Part shown: one piece after another, positions 8,454 through 18,538 of the stretch
How positions within the stretch are numbered: position 1 is the stretch's first letter
Layout of the letters: every line of letters begins with the position of its first letter
NCBI GenBank assembly: GCA_016218685.1
Contig: JACRDD010000004.1
Span: 62,001 to 126,000 of the forward strand
Source of the DNA: Desulfobacterales bacterium
GTDB taxonomy: Bacteria; Desulfobacterota; Desulfobacteria; Desulfobacterales; Desulfosarcinaceae
Length of the DNA stretch: 64,000 nucleotides
Direction of reading: 5' to 3'
The notes under the pieces: model-generated
Databases searched by the model: none
What the model saw: the letters and a program-made list of their open reading frames with translations, nothing else
Told to the model about the DNA's origin: nothing
Translations under genes and position numbers: made by a program

Positions 8454-10040
8454 TCAGAATAAAGGCGTGCCCAGGGGCGGCGCCGGCGGGTCTTCTTCCA
8501 AAACCCGGCGGATGGCCCGGGGCAGGGTGTGCATGACTTCCGTGGCCAGATATCCCCAGGGGGCTTGAGCGGCCAGGATGTCGGCCGAAAGGCCGTGCAG
8601 GAAGACAGCGGCCAGGGCGGCATCCAAGGGCGAAAGACCCTGGGCCAGCAGGCCGGTGATCGCACCGGTGAGCACATCGCCCATGCCGCCGCTGGCCATG
8701 CCGGCATTGCCGGTGGGGTTGATCCAGACCCGGCCGTCGGGCGCCGCCACCAGCGTGCGGCCGCCTTTGAGGATCACAACGACGTTGTATTGTTGGGCCA
8801 GGCCGCGTGCGGCGGCCAGGCGGTCTTGTTGAACGTCGGCCGTGGTGCACTGGCGCAGCCGGGCCATTTCGCCAGGATGGGGCGTGAGCACCGTGGGTGC
8901 CGGGCGTTCACCGAGCAGGGTGATTTGTGCGGCCAGGTGGTTCAAACCATCGGCGTCGATGACCAGGGGCAAGGGGCAGTCGCGCAGGATGCGGTGCACC
9001 AGGGCGCGCGTTTGGGGCGCCATGCCCAGGCCGGGGCCCAGGGCCACGCAACGTTTGCCTTCCCAGGCCCTGGCGACTTCGCTGAAGGCCGCCTCGGTTA
9101 AGGCGCCCTGGCCATCTTCGGGCAGCGGCAAGGTCATGGCCTCGACGGTCAAAGACTCCAGGATGGGGTTCAGGCTGCGCGGAACCGCCAGGGTCACCAA
9201 TCCGGCCCCGGTGCGCACGGCGGCCGTGGCGGCCATGGCCGCGGCGCCGGTCTTGCCTGTGGAGGCTGCCACCACCAGCGCATGACCGGTATGGCCTTTG
9301 TGCGCGTCGGCGGGTCGCGTTGGCAGCAGGCCGCGCACCTGTAGGCCGGTGATCAAGGCTTGACGCGCCGGAAGGGTTTCGGCCACGGCAGGCGGAATGC
9401 CGATGTCGATCACATCCACCGCGCCGCAGTACTCGAGGCCGGGATAAAGCAGATGGGCGATCTTGGCGTGGCCGAAGGTGGCCGTGGCCGTGGCCCTTAC
9501 CGCCACCCCGCAGGGTTGCCCGGTGTCGCTGTTGAGCCCGGAGGGGATATCCACGGCAAACACCGGCCGCTGCAAGCTGTTGAGAAAGGTGATGACCTCA
9601 TGGAAGAAGCCCTGCACATCGGCGTTCAGTCCCGTGCCGAAGATGGCGTCGATCCACAGGGGAATATGGCGCATCTCGTTTTGTCGGGCGGCAAAGGCGG
9701 CGCCGTCGGGAATTTCCACGACCGGCACCTGGAGCTTGGGCAGCAATTGGAGGTTGGCGGCGGCGTCTCCTTGCACCCGCTCGCCGGTGGAGAGCAAAAA
9801 GACCTGCACCGCGATGCCGTGCTGGGCCAGGCAGCGCGCCATGACGAATCCATCGCCGCCGTTGTTGCCCCGGCCGGCCAATACCCCCACGCGGCCCGGC
9901 CGACCGGCGTAGATCCGTTCCAGAAAGCTGCGCGTGGCGCCCCGGCCGGCGTTCTCCATGAGCACTCGGCCGGGAAGGCCGAAGGTTTCGATGGTCTTGC
10001 GGTCCATGGCCTGCATTTCGGCTGCTGTGACGACACGCAT
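8454..10040 (-). CDS. nnr: Bifunctional NAD(P)HX epimerase/dehydratase
   Basis: Repairs hydrated NAD(P)H. The N-terminal half (1-215, YjeF_N/NnrE) epimerises R- and S-NADHX; it shows GRGNNGGDGFVMARCLA and VDIPSGLNSDTG. The C-terminal half (about 225-525, NnrD) is the ADP/ATP-dependent dehydratase; it shows LTPHPGEMARL and the nucleotide motif GNAGMASGGMGDVLTG. At 528 residues it is the normal fused bacterial form. It sits between pdxJ and tsaE on the minus strand with short gaps. Confidence 0.95.
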   Translation of the reverse strand: MRVVTAAEMQAMDRKTIETFGLPGRVLMENAGRGATRSFLERIYAGRPGRVGVLAGRGNNGGDGFVMARCLAQHGIAVQVFLLSTGERVQGDAAANLQLLPKLQVPVVEIPDGAAFAARQNEMRHIPLWIDAIFGTGLNADVQGFFHEVITFLNSLQRPVFAVDIPSGLNSDTGQPCGVAVRATATATFGHAKIAHLLYPGLEYCGAVDVIDIGIPPAVAETLPARQALITGLQVRGLLPTRPADAHKGHTGHALVVAASTGKTGAAAMAATAAVRTGAGLVTLAVPRSLNPILESLTVEAMTLPLPEDGQGALTEAAFSEVARAWEGKRCVALGPGLGMAPQTRALVHRILRDCPLPLVIDADGLNHLAAQITLLGERPAPTVLTPHPGEMARLRQCTTADVQQDRLAAARGLAQQYNVVVILKGGRTLVAAPDGRVWINPTGNAGMASGGMGDVLTGAITGLLAQGLSPLDAALAAVFLHGLSADILAAQAPWGYLATEVMHTLPRAIRRVLEEDPPAPPLGTPLF

Positions 10041-10059
10041 GCAAAACTCCTATCTCTCT

Positions 10060-10779
10060 TCAGAGGGCTCGGATGATGGCCAGCATATCTCTCACCGCCG
10101 TCTCCATGCCCACCAGCACCGCCCGGGCCACGATGCTTTGCCCCACGGTGAACTCATCCACTTCCTTGAGTCCAGCAAAAAGCTTGATCAGGCGGTAGTC
10201 CAAGCCGTGCCCCACGGCGATGTGCATCCGCAGACGATGGGCCACCTTGACCGTGTCCACGATCCGGCTCAGCTCCTGAGTTTGCTGGGCGGCTGAATCC
10301 GCGCTGCTCAGGCGGCCGGCATGGATGTAGATCCAATTGGCTTTGGTCTGGTGCACCAGCTTGGCATGGTCCGGCTCCGGCACCACCGAAACACCCGCGC
10401 TGATGCCGTTGGCTTGCAAAGTCTCGACGCTTTCGGCGATCAATTTGCTGTCTCCGACCAGGTCCATGCCCATGGTAAGGGCGCCGTCCTTGCGCAGCAC
10501 CGGCATCAGCACCACCCGCGAGGGTTTAAGCTCCAAGGCGACACCGATCATCTCGGAGGTCGGCGCCATGAACAGCACCAGACGGCTGTGGACCGTTTGG
10601 CGCAAGAGGCGCACATCGCGTTCGCGTACCGGCCGATAGTTTTCGCGCAAATAGATGCCGATGCCGTCGGCGCCGGCGGCATCGGCCAGCAAGGCCGCCG
10701 CCACCGGATCGGGGGTGGGCGTATGCATGGTCTGGCGCAAGGCGGCGACATAATCCAGAGTGACGGTCAGGCTCGCCAT
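10060..10779 (-). CDS. pdxJ: Pyridoxine 5'-phosphate synthase
   Basis: Condenses 1-deoxyxylulose 5-phosphate with 3-amino-2-oxopropyl phosphate in the DXP-dependent vitamin B6 pathway. The 239 residues are the usual length. Recognisable stretches are ADAAGADGIGIYLRENYRP near the N-terminus, VSVVPEPD, and the C-terminal AVGHGLDYRLIK followed by FTVGQSIVARAV. Many PdxJ proteins read GADGITVHLREDRRHI where this one has GADGIGIYLRENYRPV, a modest local variation. It lies 9 bases after ybeY and 19 before nnr. Confidence 0.95.
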   Translation of the reverse strand: MASLTVTLDYVAALRQTMHTPTPDPVAAALLADAAGADGIGIYLRENYRPVRERDVRLLRQTVHSRLVLFMAPTSEMIGVALELKPSRVVLMPVLRKDGALTMGMDLVGDSKLIAESVETLQANGISAGVSVVPEPDHAKLVHQTKANWIYIHAGRLSSADSAAQQTQELSRIVDTVKVAHRLRMHIAVGHGLDYRLIKLFAGLKEVDEFTVGQSIVARAVLVGMETAVRDMLAIIRAL

Positions 10780-10788
10780 TGTTCTTCC

Positions 10789-11247
10789 TTACGTGCTGCT
10801 TTGGCTTTCGTTCTCTCCGATCAGCGCCAACAGCTCCCGGCTCTTGCTTTCCATGACTTCGGCTTCGGCTTCCGAATGGACATGGTCATAGCCGAAAAGG
10901 TGCAGGATGCCGTGGATCAGCAGTTCATAAAAACGCCGCTCCGTTGGGATTTCACCCATTTCGGCTTCCCGGGCGCAGGTGTCCATGGAGATGACCACGT
11001 CTCCCAGCAGCTCCGGGTGCAGATCGCCATCGGCGCCTTCGCGCATGGGAAACGAGATCACGTTGGTGGGCCCCTGGTGGTTCAAGTAGGTTTCGTTGAG
11101 CTCGGCGATGCGGGGGTCATCCACCAGCAAGACAGACAACTCACCGTCAGGACATCCCAAGGCGTTTAAGATGGCCTGGGCTTTCTTTTGGACGGTTGGG
11201 ATCCTTAGGGGCTGGTTTTGCTGCCGATTGTCGATCAGGACTGACAT
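10789..11247 (-). CDS. ybeY: Endoribonuclease YbeY (16S rRNA maturation)
   Basis: A zinc metalloprotein of rRNA maturation and ribosome quality control. The diagnostic metal motif HGILHLFGYDH is present near the C-terminus. I place the start at ATG 11247 (MSVLIDNRQQ), with AAAGG about nine bases upstream, giving 152 residues. A longer start at 11286 has no better ribosome site. The gene overlaps the 3' end of pgpH by about 100 bases in another frame, consistent with coupled expression in the conserved phoH-pgpH-ybeY order. Confidence 0.94.
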   Translation of the reverse strand: MSVLIDNRQQNQPLRIPTVQKKAQAILNALGCPDGELSVLLVDDPRIAELNETYLNHQGPTNVISFPMREGADGDLHPELLGDVVISMDTCAREAEMGEIPTERRFYELLIHGILHLFGYDHVHSEAEAEVMESKSRELLALIGENESQSST

Positions 11248-13549
11248 TCTTAACCTTTGCGATTTCTTTGACCGCCGTGTCCGCATACTCGATGCGATGA
11301 TGGTGGATGCCGTTCAGAATCTTGTTGAAGCTCTTGGCGATGCTGTGCAGATCCTTGAGCGTCAACTCACAACTGTCCAGCTGTCCATCGGAGAAGACCT
11401 TGTTGATCAATTGCTGCACCAGCCCCTGCAAGCGCGCCGGGGTTGGGTTTTCCAGGGTGCGTGAGGCGGCTTCCACCACGTCCGCCAGCATCACTAGACC
11501 CACCTCCTTGGTCTGGGGCTTGGGGCCCGGATAGCGGAAGTCATCGATTTTTACTACCCCATCGCCTTTGAGCTGCTTGGCTTTTTCATAAAAGTAGTGG
11601 ATCAGGCTGCTGCCGTGGTGTTGCTGGATGGTGTCGATGATGATCTGGCCCAATTTGTGGCCCAAGGCGATCTCCACGCCGTCCTTGACATGGGCGATGA
11701 GGATCAGGCTGGACATGGAGGGCGCCAGTTTGTCGTGCTTGTTGCGTCCGTCGGTCTGGTTTTCGATGAAGTAAAGCGGCTTTTTGACTTTGCCGATGTC
11801 GTGGTAGTAACCGCACACCTTGGCCAGCAGCGGATTGGCACCGATTTCGGTGGCTGCCGCTTCCACCAGGGAACCCACGATGACCGAGTGATGATAGGTG
11901 CCCGGGGCCTCGATCATCAGCCGCCGCAGGATCGGCCGGTCCAGGTTGGCCAGTTCCAGCAGCGTGATGTCGGTGGTGAAGTGAAAGGTCATCTCCACCA
12001 GGGGGGCCAGTCCCAGGGCGATGATGCCGCAGGTCACGCCGCCCAGAAATGCCATGGCGCCGTTCCATGCCAGTTGCGTGCCCGAGCCGGCGGTTAAAAA
12101 CCCGATGGCCAGGGCCGCGACGATATTGAGCAAGCCTACTTTGGTGCCGGCCGCGATCACCACCTTGCGCTCCCGGCAATGCTGGACCCAGTAGGCGGCC
12201 ATGGCGTTGCTTATCAGGAAGTAGATAAAAATATCCAGGCGGCTGCCGAAGAGCAGGGCCGCGCAGAGGGCCGAAATCAGGGCAAACGGCAATGCAATCG
12301 CGAAACCCAGCACCAGGCACACCAGCATGGCTCCCGAAGAGAGCGGCGCGGCAAATAAGATGGCGTCGACCGGAATAGAGAAGATGGCCATGGGGATCTT
12401 GGCCGTGGAGAGCTGGAGACCAACTTTGGCCATCAGGACGACCAGGATCAGGACTAGGGTCAGGAAAAGCAGGTTTTTGGCGCTTTCCAAGCGAGCGAAG
12501 CGCGGTTGGTTGAAGCACAGGAAATAGAGCACGATCAACACGATGGTGAGCAGAATGGCCGTTCCGACACCCGTGGTGGAAATACGTTTGTCTTCGTTCT
12601 GAGCTTCCAAAGCGCGCAGCTTGAGCAGTTGGAGGGTCGATACGCGCTCACCCTCGCGCAGCAGCATTTCGCCAGCCTTGATCTTGTACATGATCGGTTT
12701 GATTTCGGCCAGGGCCTGCTTTTTGCGTTCTTCGGTTTCGTTGCGGTTCAGGGAAATGTTGGGCTGGAGCAGGCGTTGACTGAGATCCACGATCAGATTG
12801 ACCAGGTTGTAATTCAGATCCTTGACCATGGGTTCGGCCACGATACGCACCATGGTTTTGGCCTGGTCCGGGCCGTAGTAGGTGCGCAGGGAGTAGACCG
12901 TTTTCTCGGTCTGATTGGAGACATCCCGCAGCGTAATGCCCTTGTCCACTTCCTTGAGCAGCAGATCTTTGTTGGCCACCACGCCGTTGGCCATGATGGT
13001 TTCCAGGATCTTGGCGATGGTTTCGGCCAGGGTGGGCGAGAAAGCTTCGCCGGCCAGCAGTTTCAAAACGCCGCGACCGATTTCGATGCCCATCAGCCTT
13101 TCAAACTCCTCGCGCTGGATCATCAGGGCATTTTCGATCTCACGCTGGGTGTTCTCCCTCGAAGCGGCCTCGGCCGCCTCGCCGGTAGCTTGCTGACCGG
13201 CAAGATTGGCCATGACCTTGCGCATGCCGCCGAAGGCCGTCCGCACCCGGTCCACGAGCTGGGTCACGATGCGTGGGTCGTAGTCATAAACGGCGAGCAC
13301 CTGATCGGCGGCCTGCTGCTGGTTGGCGGCGGTGGCGGCTTTATCCTCCACGAAGAAATCTTGGGGCGCCTTGATGTCCCGTTCGGCGATATCGCCCAGA
13401 TTGTAAACGGGCTGGCGTACCACCAGGCTGGGATAGAGCAACACCAGGAAGAGCGCGACCAGCGCCAGCAGCAGCGCCCATTTCAGCGATCCGTTTAAAT
13501 AGTCGTTGAGGGGGGCTTTCTTTTTGCTCTCGGCGTTCATGGGTTGCAC
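11147..13549 (-). CDS. pgpH: 7TM-HD membrane phosphohydrolase, PgpH family
   Basis: An 800-residue membrane protein. After one N-terminal transmembrane span (about 24-44) comes a large extracytoplasmic 7TMR-HDED domain, then a seven-span membrane block (about 335-510) and a cytoplasmic HD domain with SVIVGSLVEAAATEIG and the metal motif GYYHDIGKVKKP. Family members hydrolyse cyclic di-AMP. That activity is not certain here, because no c-di-AMP synthase is in the window. The C-terminal 40 residues are Lys/Pro-rich and apparently disordered. It sits 8 bases after phoH. Confidence 0.92.
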   Translation of the reverse strand: MQPMNAESKKKAPLNDYLNGSLKWALLLALVALFLVLLYPSLVVRQPVYNLGDIAERDIKAPQDFFVEDKAATAANQQQAADQVLAVYDYDPRIVTQLVDRVRTAFGGMRKVMANLAGQQATGEAAEAASRENTQREIENALMIQREEFERLMGIEIGRGVLKLLAGEAFSPTLAETIAKILETIMANGVVANKDLLLKEVDKGITLRDVSNQTEKTVYSLRTYYGPDQAKTMVRIVAEPMVKDLNYNLVNLIVDLSQRLLQPNISLNRNETEERKKQALAEIKPIMYKIKAGEMLLREGERVSTLQLLKLRALEAQNEDKRISTTGVGTAILLTIVLIVLYFLCFNQPRFARLESAKNLLFLTLVLILVVLMAKVGLQLSTAKIPMAIFSIPVDAILFAAPLSSGAMLVCLVLGFAIALPFALISALCAALLFGSRLDIFIYFLISNAMAAYWVQHCRERKVVIAAGTKVGLLNIVAALAIGFLTAGSGTQLAWNGAMAFLGGVTCGIIALGLAPLVEMTFHFTTDITLLELANLDRPILRRLMIEAPGTYHHSVIVGSLVEAAATEIGANPLLAKVCGYYHDIGKVKKPLYFIENQTDGRNKHDKLAPSMSSLILIAHVKDGVEIALGHKLGQIIIDTIQQHHGSSLIHYFYEKAKQLKGDGVVKIDDFRYPGPKPQTKEVGLVMLADVVEAASRTLENPTPARLQGLVQQLINKVFSDGQLDSCELTLKDLHSIAKSFNKILNGIHHHRIEYADTAVKEIAKVKNVSPDRQSAAKPAPKDPNRPKESPGHLKRLGMS

Positions 13550-13557
13550 GCTACTTC

Positions 13558-14577
<1,020 letters not shown>

Positions 14578-14885
14578 TGGGTGGCCGGTAGCGGCGATCT
14601 CTCCTTTATGGACGCCCAAGGGGACCCACCACGGTCCTTTACCCACAGTCCGCGCTGGTTCTTCCCCGGCTTCCGTCATAATGCGCAAGAATATAAAACT
14701 TTTCCATCGAATGCAAACGGCAAATGGCACCCGCAAGCGCTGCCGGACACGCGGTTTGTCCCGCTGTGCCGGGCTTTCAGCGGATAAATTCTTGACGCCA
14801 TCGGCAGCCTTTGTTAGCTTCAGCCACTTTTTTGTCCGATCCTTTTCCAGCACAGCCGCCACCCGCTCTATACAATAGGTGCATC

Positions 14886-15416
14886 GTGAACCTGCTCGAT
14901 TACATATTGGCCGTCATCCTGGTGTATTGCCTGATCCGTGGAATTTTCAGGGGCTTGGTCAAAGAGATCTCCGCCTTGATCGGGGTCCTGGGGGGATTCT
15001 ACTTCGCCTTCAACTATTACCCCCAGATGACCAAGGGCCTGGAACGCTGGATTACGACGGCCGCCTATGCCCAGATTATCAGCTTTTTGATTCTATTTTT
15101 TGGGGTTTACCTGGTGGTGAGCATCGCCGGGGTGATCATCAAATATTTGATGAACATTGCCTGGCTGGGATGGACCGACCGGCTGACCGGCGCCTTGTTC
15201 GGAGCGATCAAAGGCGTGCTCATCGTCTCGGTGATTGTGGCCATTTTGACCACCTTTCTGCCCAAGAACACCGCTTTCCTGCGCGACTCCCTCCTGGTCC
15301 GGCATACGTTGGGTATCAGCAGCCTGTTGGTGCGAATCGCATCGGCGGACATGAAAACCCTTTACGATACCCATCTCAAGGAACTCAATCAAACGTGGCA
15401 ACGCAAAACAAAATAG
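14886..15416 (+). CDS. cvpA: CvpA-family membrane protein
   Basis: A 176-residue protein with four predicted membrane spans. The start NLLDYILAVILVYCLIRGIF leads into FRGLVKEISALIGVLGGF, which matches the CvpA signature. The loop GWTDRLTGALFGAIKGVLIV is also typical. I use GTG 14886 with AGGTG eight bases upstream. CvpA proteins are linked to colicin V production and envelope stress; the molecular role is unsettled. mazG begins inside its 3' end. Confidence 0.88.
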   Translation: MNLLDYILAVILVYCLIRGIFRGLVKEISALIGVLGGFYFAFNYYPQMTKGLERWITTAAYAQIISFLILFFGVYLVVSIAGVIIKYLMNIAWLGWTDRLTGALFGAIKGVLIVSVIVAILTTFLPKNTAFLRDSLLVRHTLGISSLLVRIASADMKTLYDTHLKELNQTWQRKTK

Positions 15417-16225
15417 CCCAGGTACCGACCTTCGCGGCGGTCATGGAGCTGATCGCCACCCTCAGGGGCGAAAACGGCTGCCCCTGGGACCGCAAGCAAA
15501 CCCCCGCCTCTCTGACGGTCTACCTCATCGAAGAGGCCTTCGAGCTGGTCCAGGCCATCACCAGCGATGATACCGCTGCCATCCGCGACGAGATGGGCGA
15601 TGTCCTCTTTCAGATCCTTTTCTTGATGCACCTCTATCGCGAGCAGGGGCGTTTCGGTCCCACCGAGGTTTTGGGACGGAATCTGGCCAAAATGATCCAT
15701 CGCCACCCCCATGTGTTCGGAACCGAGAAGGTGGAGAGTGCCGGGGAAGTCAAGGAGCGCTGGCGGGAGATCAAAAAGCAGGAAAAGGGGGCCGCGACCG
15801 GCTCGTTGATGGATTCGGTGCCTACCGGCCTGCCGGCTTTGTTGCGTGCCTACCGGATCTCGGAACGGGCGGCCGGCATCGGCTTTGACTGGGATTCGGT
15901 TCAGGGGGTGATGGCGCAAGCCGAGGATGAGTGGCGGGAGTTCAACGCCGAACTGGCACCTCCGGAAGGATCGACCGGCCCATCCAAGGAGAGGATGACC
16001 GAGGAGTTCGGAGACATTCTTTTCACCTTGGTCAATGTGGCTCGACTGGCCGGCATCCATCCCGAAACCGCCCTTTCCCGCGCCACCGAAAAATTCGTGC
16101 GCCGCTTCAAACGCATGGAAGCCATGGCCGCCGATCAGGGGCGAGCGCTGGAGTCGGTTTCCCGGGAAGCGATGGAAAATTTCTGGCGCGAGGCGAAGAA
16201 AGCGGAATCGGCGCCGGTCTCATGA
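15395..16225 (+). CDS. mazG: Nucleoside triphosphate pyrophosphohydrolase
   Basis: MazG hydrolyses NTPs and dNTPs to monophosphates and PPi, a house-cleaning function. Two MazG domains are visible. The first has GCPWDRKQT, EEAFELVQAI and DEMGDVLFQILF. The second has EDEWREFNAEL and EEFGDILFTLVNVARL; together they give the metal-binding ExxE...ExxD arrays. The proposed GTG 15395 overlaps cvpA by 22 bases and yields 276 residues, close to E. coli MazG. An ATG further in (15443) would cut off part of the first domain. Confidence 0.94.
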   Translation: MATQNKIAQVPTFAAVMELIATLRGENGCPWDRKQTPASLTVYLIEEAFELVQAITSDDTAAIRDEMGDVLFQILFLMHLYREQGRFGPTEVLGRNLAKMIHRHPHVFGTEKVESAGEVKERWREIKKQEKGAATGSLMDSVPTGLPALLRAYRISERAAGIGFDWDSVQGVMAQAEDEWREFNAELAPPEGSTGPSKERMTEEFGDILFTLVNVARLAGIHPETALSRATEKFVRRFKRMEAMAADQGRALESVSREAMENFWREAKKAESAPVS

Positions 16226-16276
16226 CCGGTGCAAGCGGCGGGGAAGCGGGGAAAGCGGGGGATGCGGGGGTACGGG

Positions 16277-16567
16277 CTAGGCCCGCTCATCTACCGGTTT
16301 GGTTTTTGGCGGTAATCGGTATAGCAATTCACCGTCTTTATTGTATTTTTCGAATACTACCGTTTTTTCCTCCAATCGATATTTGCTGGAAGGCTCTTTC
16401 TGAGCATTTTTGGAATCGGTTTTACTACCGGATTCCATATTTTCCACGGGTCTGGCTTTGCGGATCTCTTCGCTTTTGGCCTGGTTTATCTGCCGGTCAT
16501 GAATCGCTTCACCAGGATCGATTTTAACCGCGGTCCGCATGGTTCCTTCACTGATGTTGTTGATCAT
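16277..16567 (-). CDS. Small FlaG-like flagella-associated protein (tentative)
   Basis: A 96-residue protein starting at ATG 16567 behind a strong GAAAGGAGGATCACC. The first 60 residues are polar and probably disordered. The C-terminal part (YRLEEKTVVFEKYNKDGELL, then YRLPP) resembles the beta-rich end of FlaG-type proteins, which pair a conserved strand with a D/NKDGE turn and an I/L-x-PP end. It follows the DVU0524-type gene by 69 bases in the same direction and so probably shares its FliA-type promoter. In relatives this place can be taken by flgM, but the sequence does not look like FlgM. The name is tentative. Confidence 0.5.
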   Translation of the reverse strand: MINNISEGTMRTAVKIDPGEAIHDRQINQAKSEEIRKARPVENMESGSKTDSKNAQKEPSSKYRLEEKTVVFEKYNKDGELLYRLPPKTKPVDERA

Positions 16568-16636
16568 GGTGATCCTCCTTTCATTGTCCGCTATGGGGCT
16601 CGGGTGTTTGTGGAGCAAGGCCTCCTCCGGGGTCCT

Positions 16637-17044
16637 TTACTCGACGTTCTCCTGGGCATTCGGTTTTACCTGGCCGGTCAGCGGACTGAAATTTTCCACC
16701 GGCAAGGTGTTGGTTGTTTTCCGGTTGTTCTCGTCGATCACCGAGTAGGTGAATTCCACTTCCCTTTTGGATGTGCGCCCGGTCAAGGGACCTGACGAAC
16801 GCCGCCACTCCTTGGAAATCACATCCTCGAAGTTTTTCGGGGTTCCGCCCTGGGAGATCCGGTCCACTATTTCGGCCGAAACCTGATCGATGAGCGATTG
16901 GCGATGAAATCCGCTCGAAAGCTCGACGTTATCCCCTCTGGGTGCCGCGGGCGCCGGGGCGTCCTTTTTGGTGCTGGTCTCCTGGCTCAAATGCTTGCGA
17001 TACACATTCAGGACGTTATGTATTTGATAGTTGTGGATGTACAT
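16637..17044 (-). CDS. DVU0524-family FlgM-associated protein
   Basis: A 135-residue cytoplasmic protein starting MYIHNYQIHNVLNVYRKHLS, the hallmark N-terminus of a family known in sulfate reducers beside flgM. The later part has VELSSGFHRQSLIDQV and FTYSVIDENNRKTTNTLPV. GGAGGG lies seven bases before the ATG. A FliA-type promoter (17065-17091) sits immediately upstream, which fits a late flagellar role. The molecular function is unknown. Confidence 0.75.
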   Translation of the reverse strand: MYIHNYQIHNVLNVYRKHLSQETSTKKDAPAPAAPRGDNVELSSGFHRQSLIDQVSAEIVDRISQGGTPKNFEDVISKEWRRSSGPLTGRTSKREVEFTYSVIDENNRKTTNTLPVENFSPLTGQVKPNAQENVE

Positions 17045-17064
17045 AGTTGGTCCCTCCGTTGTCT

Positions 17065-17091
17065 TTATCGACGATTTCCGGAGGAACTTAA
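17065..17091 (-). promoter_or_regulatory. FliA (sigma-28)-type promoter
   Basis: On the minus strand TTAAGTTC, an 11-base spacer and GTCGATAA lie just before the DVU0524-type gene. The consensus is TAAAGTTT-N11-GCCGATAA; this matches 6/8 and 7/8 with exact spacing. The same architecture occurs before the binding protein-MCP genes at 49409-49435. The start point would be near 17055, leaving a very short leader. Confidence 0.65.
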
Positions 17092-17175
17092 GAAAAAAAA
17101 TGACCGCAGGGTCTATAATTGTTCAACTGTCCGATTTGATGTGAAAAATATGGGAAAACGATAGCGGGGGAGGGG

Positions 17176-17202
17176 CGCCAGGGACGGTGTCCGCCCCTGG
17201 CG
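17176..17202. terminator. 8-bp hairpin between fba and the flagellar genes
   Basis: CGCCAGGG and CCCTGGCG form a perfect 8-bp stem with an 11-base loop. It lies 39 bases beyond the fba stop. Neither side has a T-run, so it may only be a transcript-end structure or a weak terminator. Confidence 0.3.
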
Positions 17203-17240
17203 ATTTCAGCCCTTGAGGAACCTATACGGGCTCGATGGGA

Positions 17241-18527
17241 TCAATCGTCGAAATTACCGGCCGGCCCTTTGTCGGCTAGCAGATTTTTCCCGCGGGCTAC
17301 GATTTTTTCCGTCGTCCAGTTCGGTGGATCTTCGATGCGCTCGCCTTTAGGCCCGGGATCGTAACCGCCGGTTTTTAGAATCGCCTCGACGGCTAAGGGA
17401 GCAGTGTCCTGGGCGTTGAACACCTTGACCAGCATGTTGTAGACAAAATCCTCCACCCGTTGGGCCATACGCGCGCGGACTTCTTTAGGTTGGGTCTGCA
17501 GCTTGCTTTCGAACGGCAGGTTCAATTTCTTGTAATCGCCGCTCTTGTAGCTCTTGGACTGGGCATAGGCTTTCATCTGGGCCCACAGCTCTTCGGTGAC
17601 CCCCTGGTCTTTGACCTTGATGAACTCCTTGGCGTCGTCCAGGATTGCGTTGCCGTAGTCATTGACCTCCAGGCCCCAAGAGATCATCTGCAAGGCGGTG
17701 GCCACATTGGCCTTGGTGGTGCGCGTCTTCTGGGCGATTTCGCGCAGCCGTTCGGAACTGTTGCCCGAGGTGCCGTGCTGGGCGCCGGAGACGTTGTAGG
17801 GCTTGAGGGCGTTGTGGATATCGGCCGTCAGTTCCACCTGGATGCCTTGGGCACTGGCTTCGATGCCGTGGGTGGTGCCGTTGTTCAAGGCGATCCAGTT
17901 GGGAAAGATGCCGTGGGCATTGAGTCCTTGAATGAGAAACAGCGCCTCCTGACGGGTGGAAAGCCCTTCCTTGCCTTTTATTTCGCCCACTTCGGTTTCC
18001 AGGCCGGCCCACTTGGGAACATAGGGATTAAGCACGATGCTGGCGAGCAGGTTCTGGTCGTCGGTCATGTGGGAGGCATCGATGGCGATGGAAGTCATGC
18101 CGGCGTCGAACATGGAAGGAATCTCATTGCGGGCTGCATTGATATCCTTTTCGTTCTTAATCCCGTAATGGTCGGCATGGATTGCCACCGGGATCGTGAT
18201 TTTCATTTCGTTGCACAGGGCATCCACGGTGCGCGCCATGTTCCAATAGTTGATCGCGCAGTAGGCATCGGCGCCACCTTCGGATTTGGCGATTTCGATG
18301 ATCAACGCCGAATTGGCCCTCTGGGCCGCGCGCAGGGCGCCGCGGATCACAAAGATATTTCGGCCGTTGGCCGCCATGCAGATGCTTTGGCCTTTGGCCA
18401 ACATGGCCAGGTCGATATATTTACCGCTGATCAACAGCGCCTGAGAGTTGGGGAACAGGGACTGGATGTTGGGCGGACGGCCCACCGCCAGTGCCTTTTG
18501 GTAGTCCGCCTGGGTGACTGGTTTCAT
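17241..18527 (-). CDS. fba: Class II fructose-bisphosphate aldolase
   Basis: A zinc-dependent aldolase for glycolysis and gluconeogenesis. The 428 residues put it in a long class II subtype. Zinc-site and substrate motifs are PVAIHADHYG (two His), ETEVGEIKGKEG and ALNNGTTHG, with SGAQHGTSG further on. A C-terminal extension of about 60 residues follows the barrel. It lies 11 bases after the DUF4124 gene on the minus strand. tpiA and gap are 36 kb away, so the glycolytic genes are dispersed. Confidence 0.92.
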   Translation of the reverse strand: MKPVTQADYQKALAVGRPPNIQSLFPNSQALLISGKYIDLAMLAKGQSICMAANGRNIFVIRGALRAAQRANSALIIEIAKSEGGADAYCAINYWNMARTVDALCNEMKITIPVAIHADHYGIKNEKDINAARNEIPSMFDAGMTSIAIDASHMTDDQNLLASIVLNPYVPKWAGLETEVGEIKGKEGLSTRQEALFLIQGLNAHGIFPNWIALNNGTTHGIEASAQGIQVELTADIHNALKPYNVSGAQHGTSGNSSERLREIAQKTRTTKANVATALQMISWGLEVNDYGNAILDDAKEFIKVKDQGVTEELWAQMKAYAQSKSYKSGDYKKLNLPFESKLQTQPKEVRARMAQRVEDFVYNMLVKVFNAQDTAPLAVEAILKTGGYDPGPKGERIEDPPNWTTEKIVARGKNLLADKGPAGNFDD

Positions 18528-18538
18528 GCGATCTCCTC

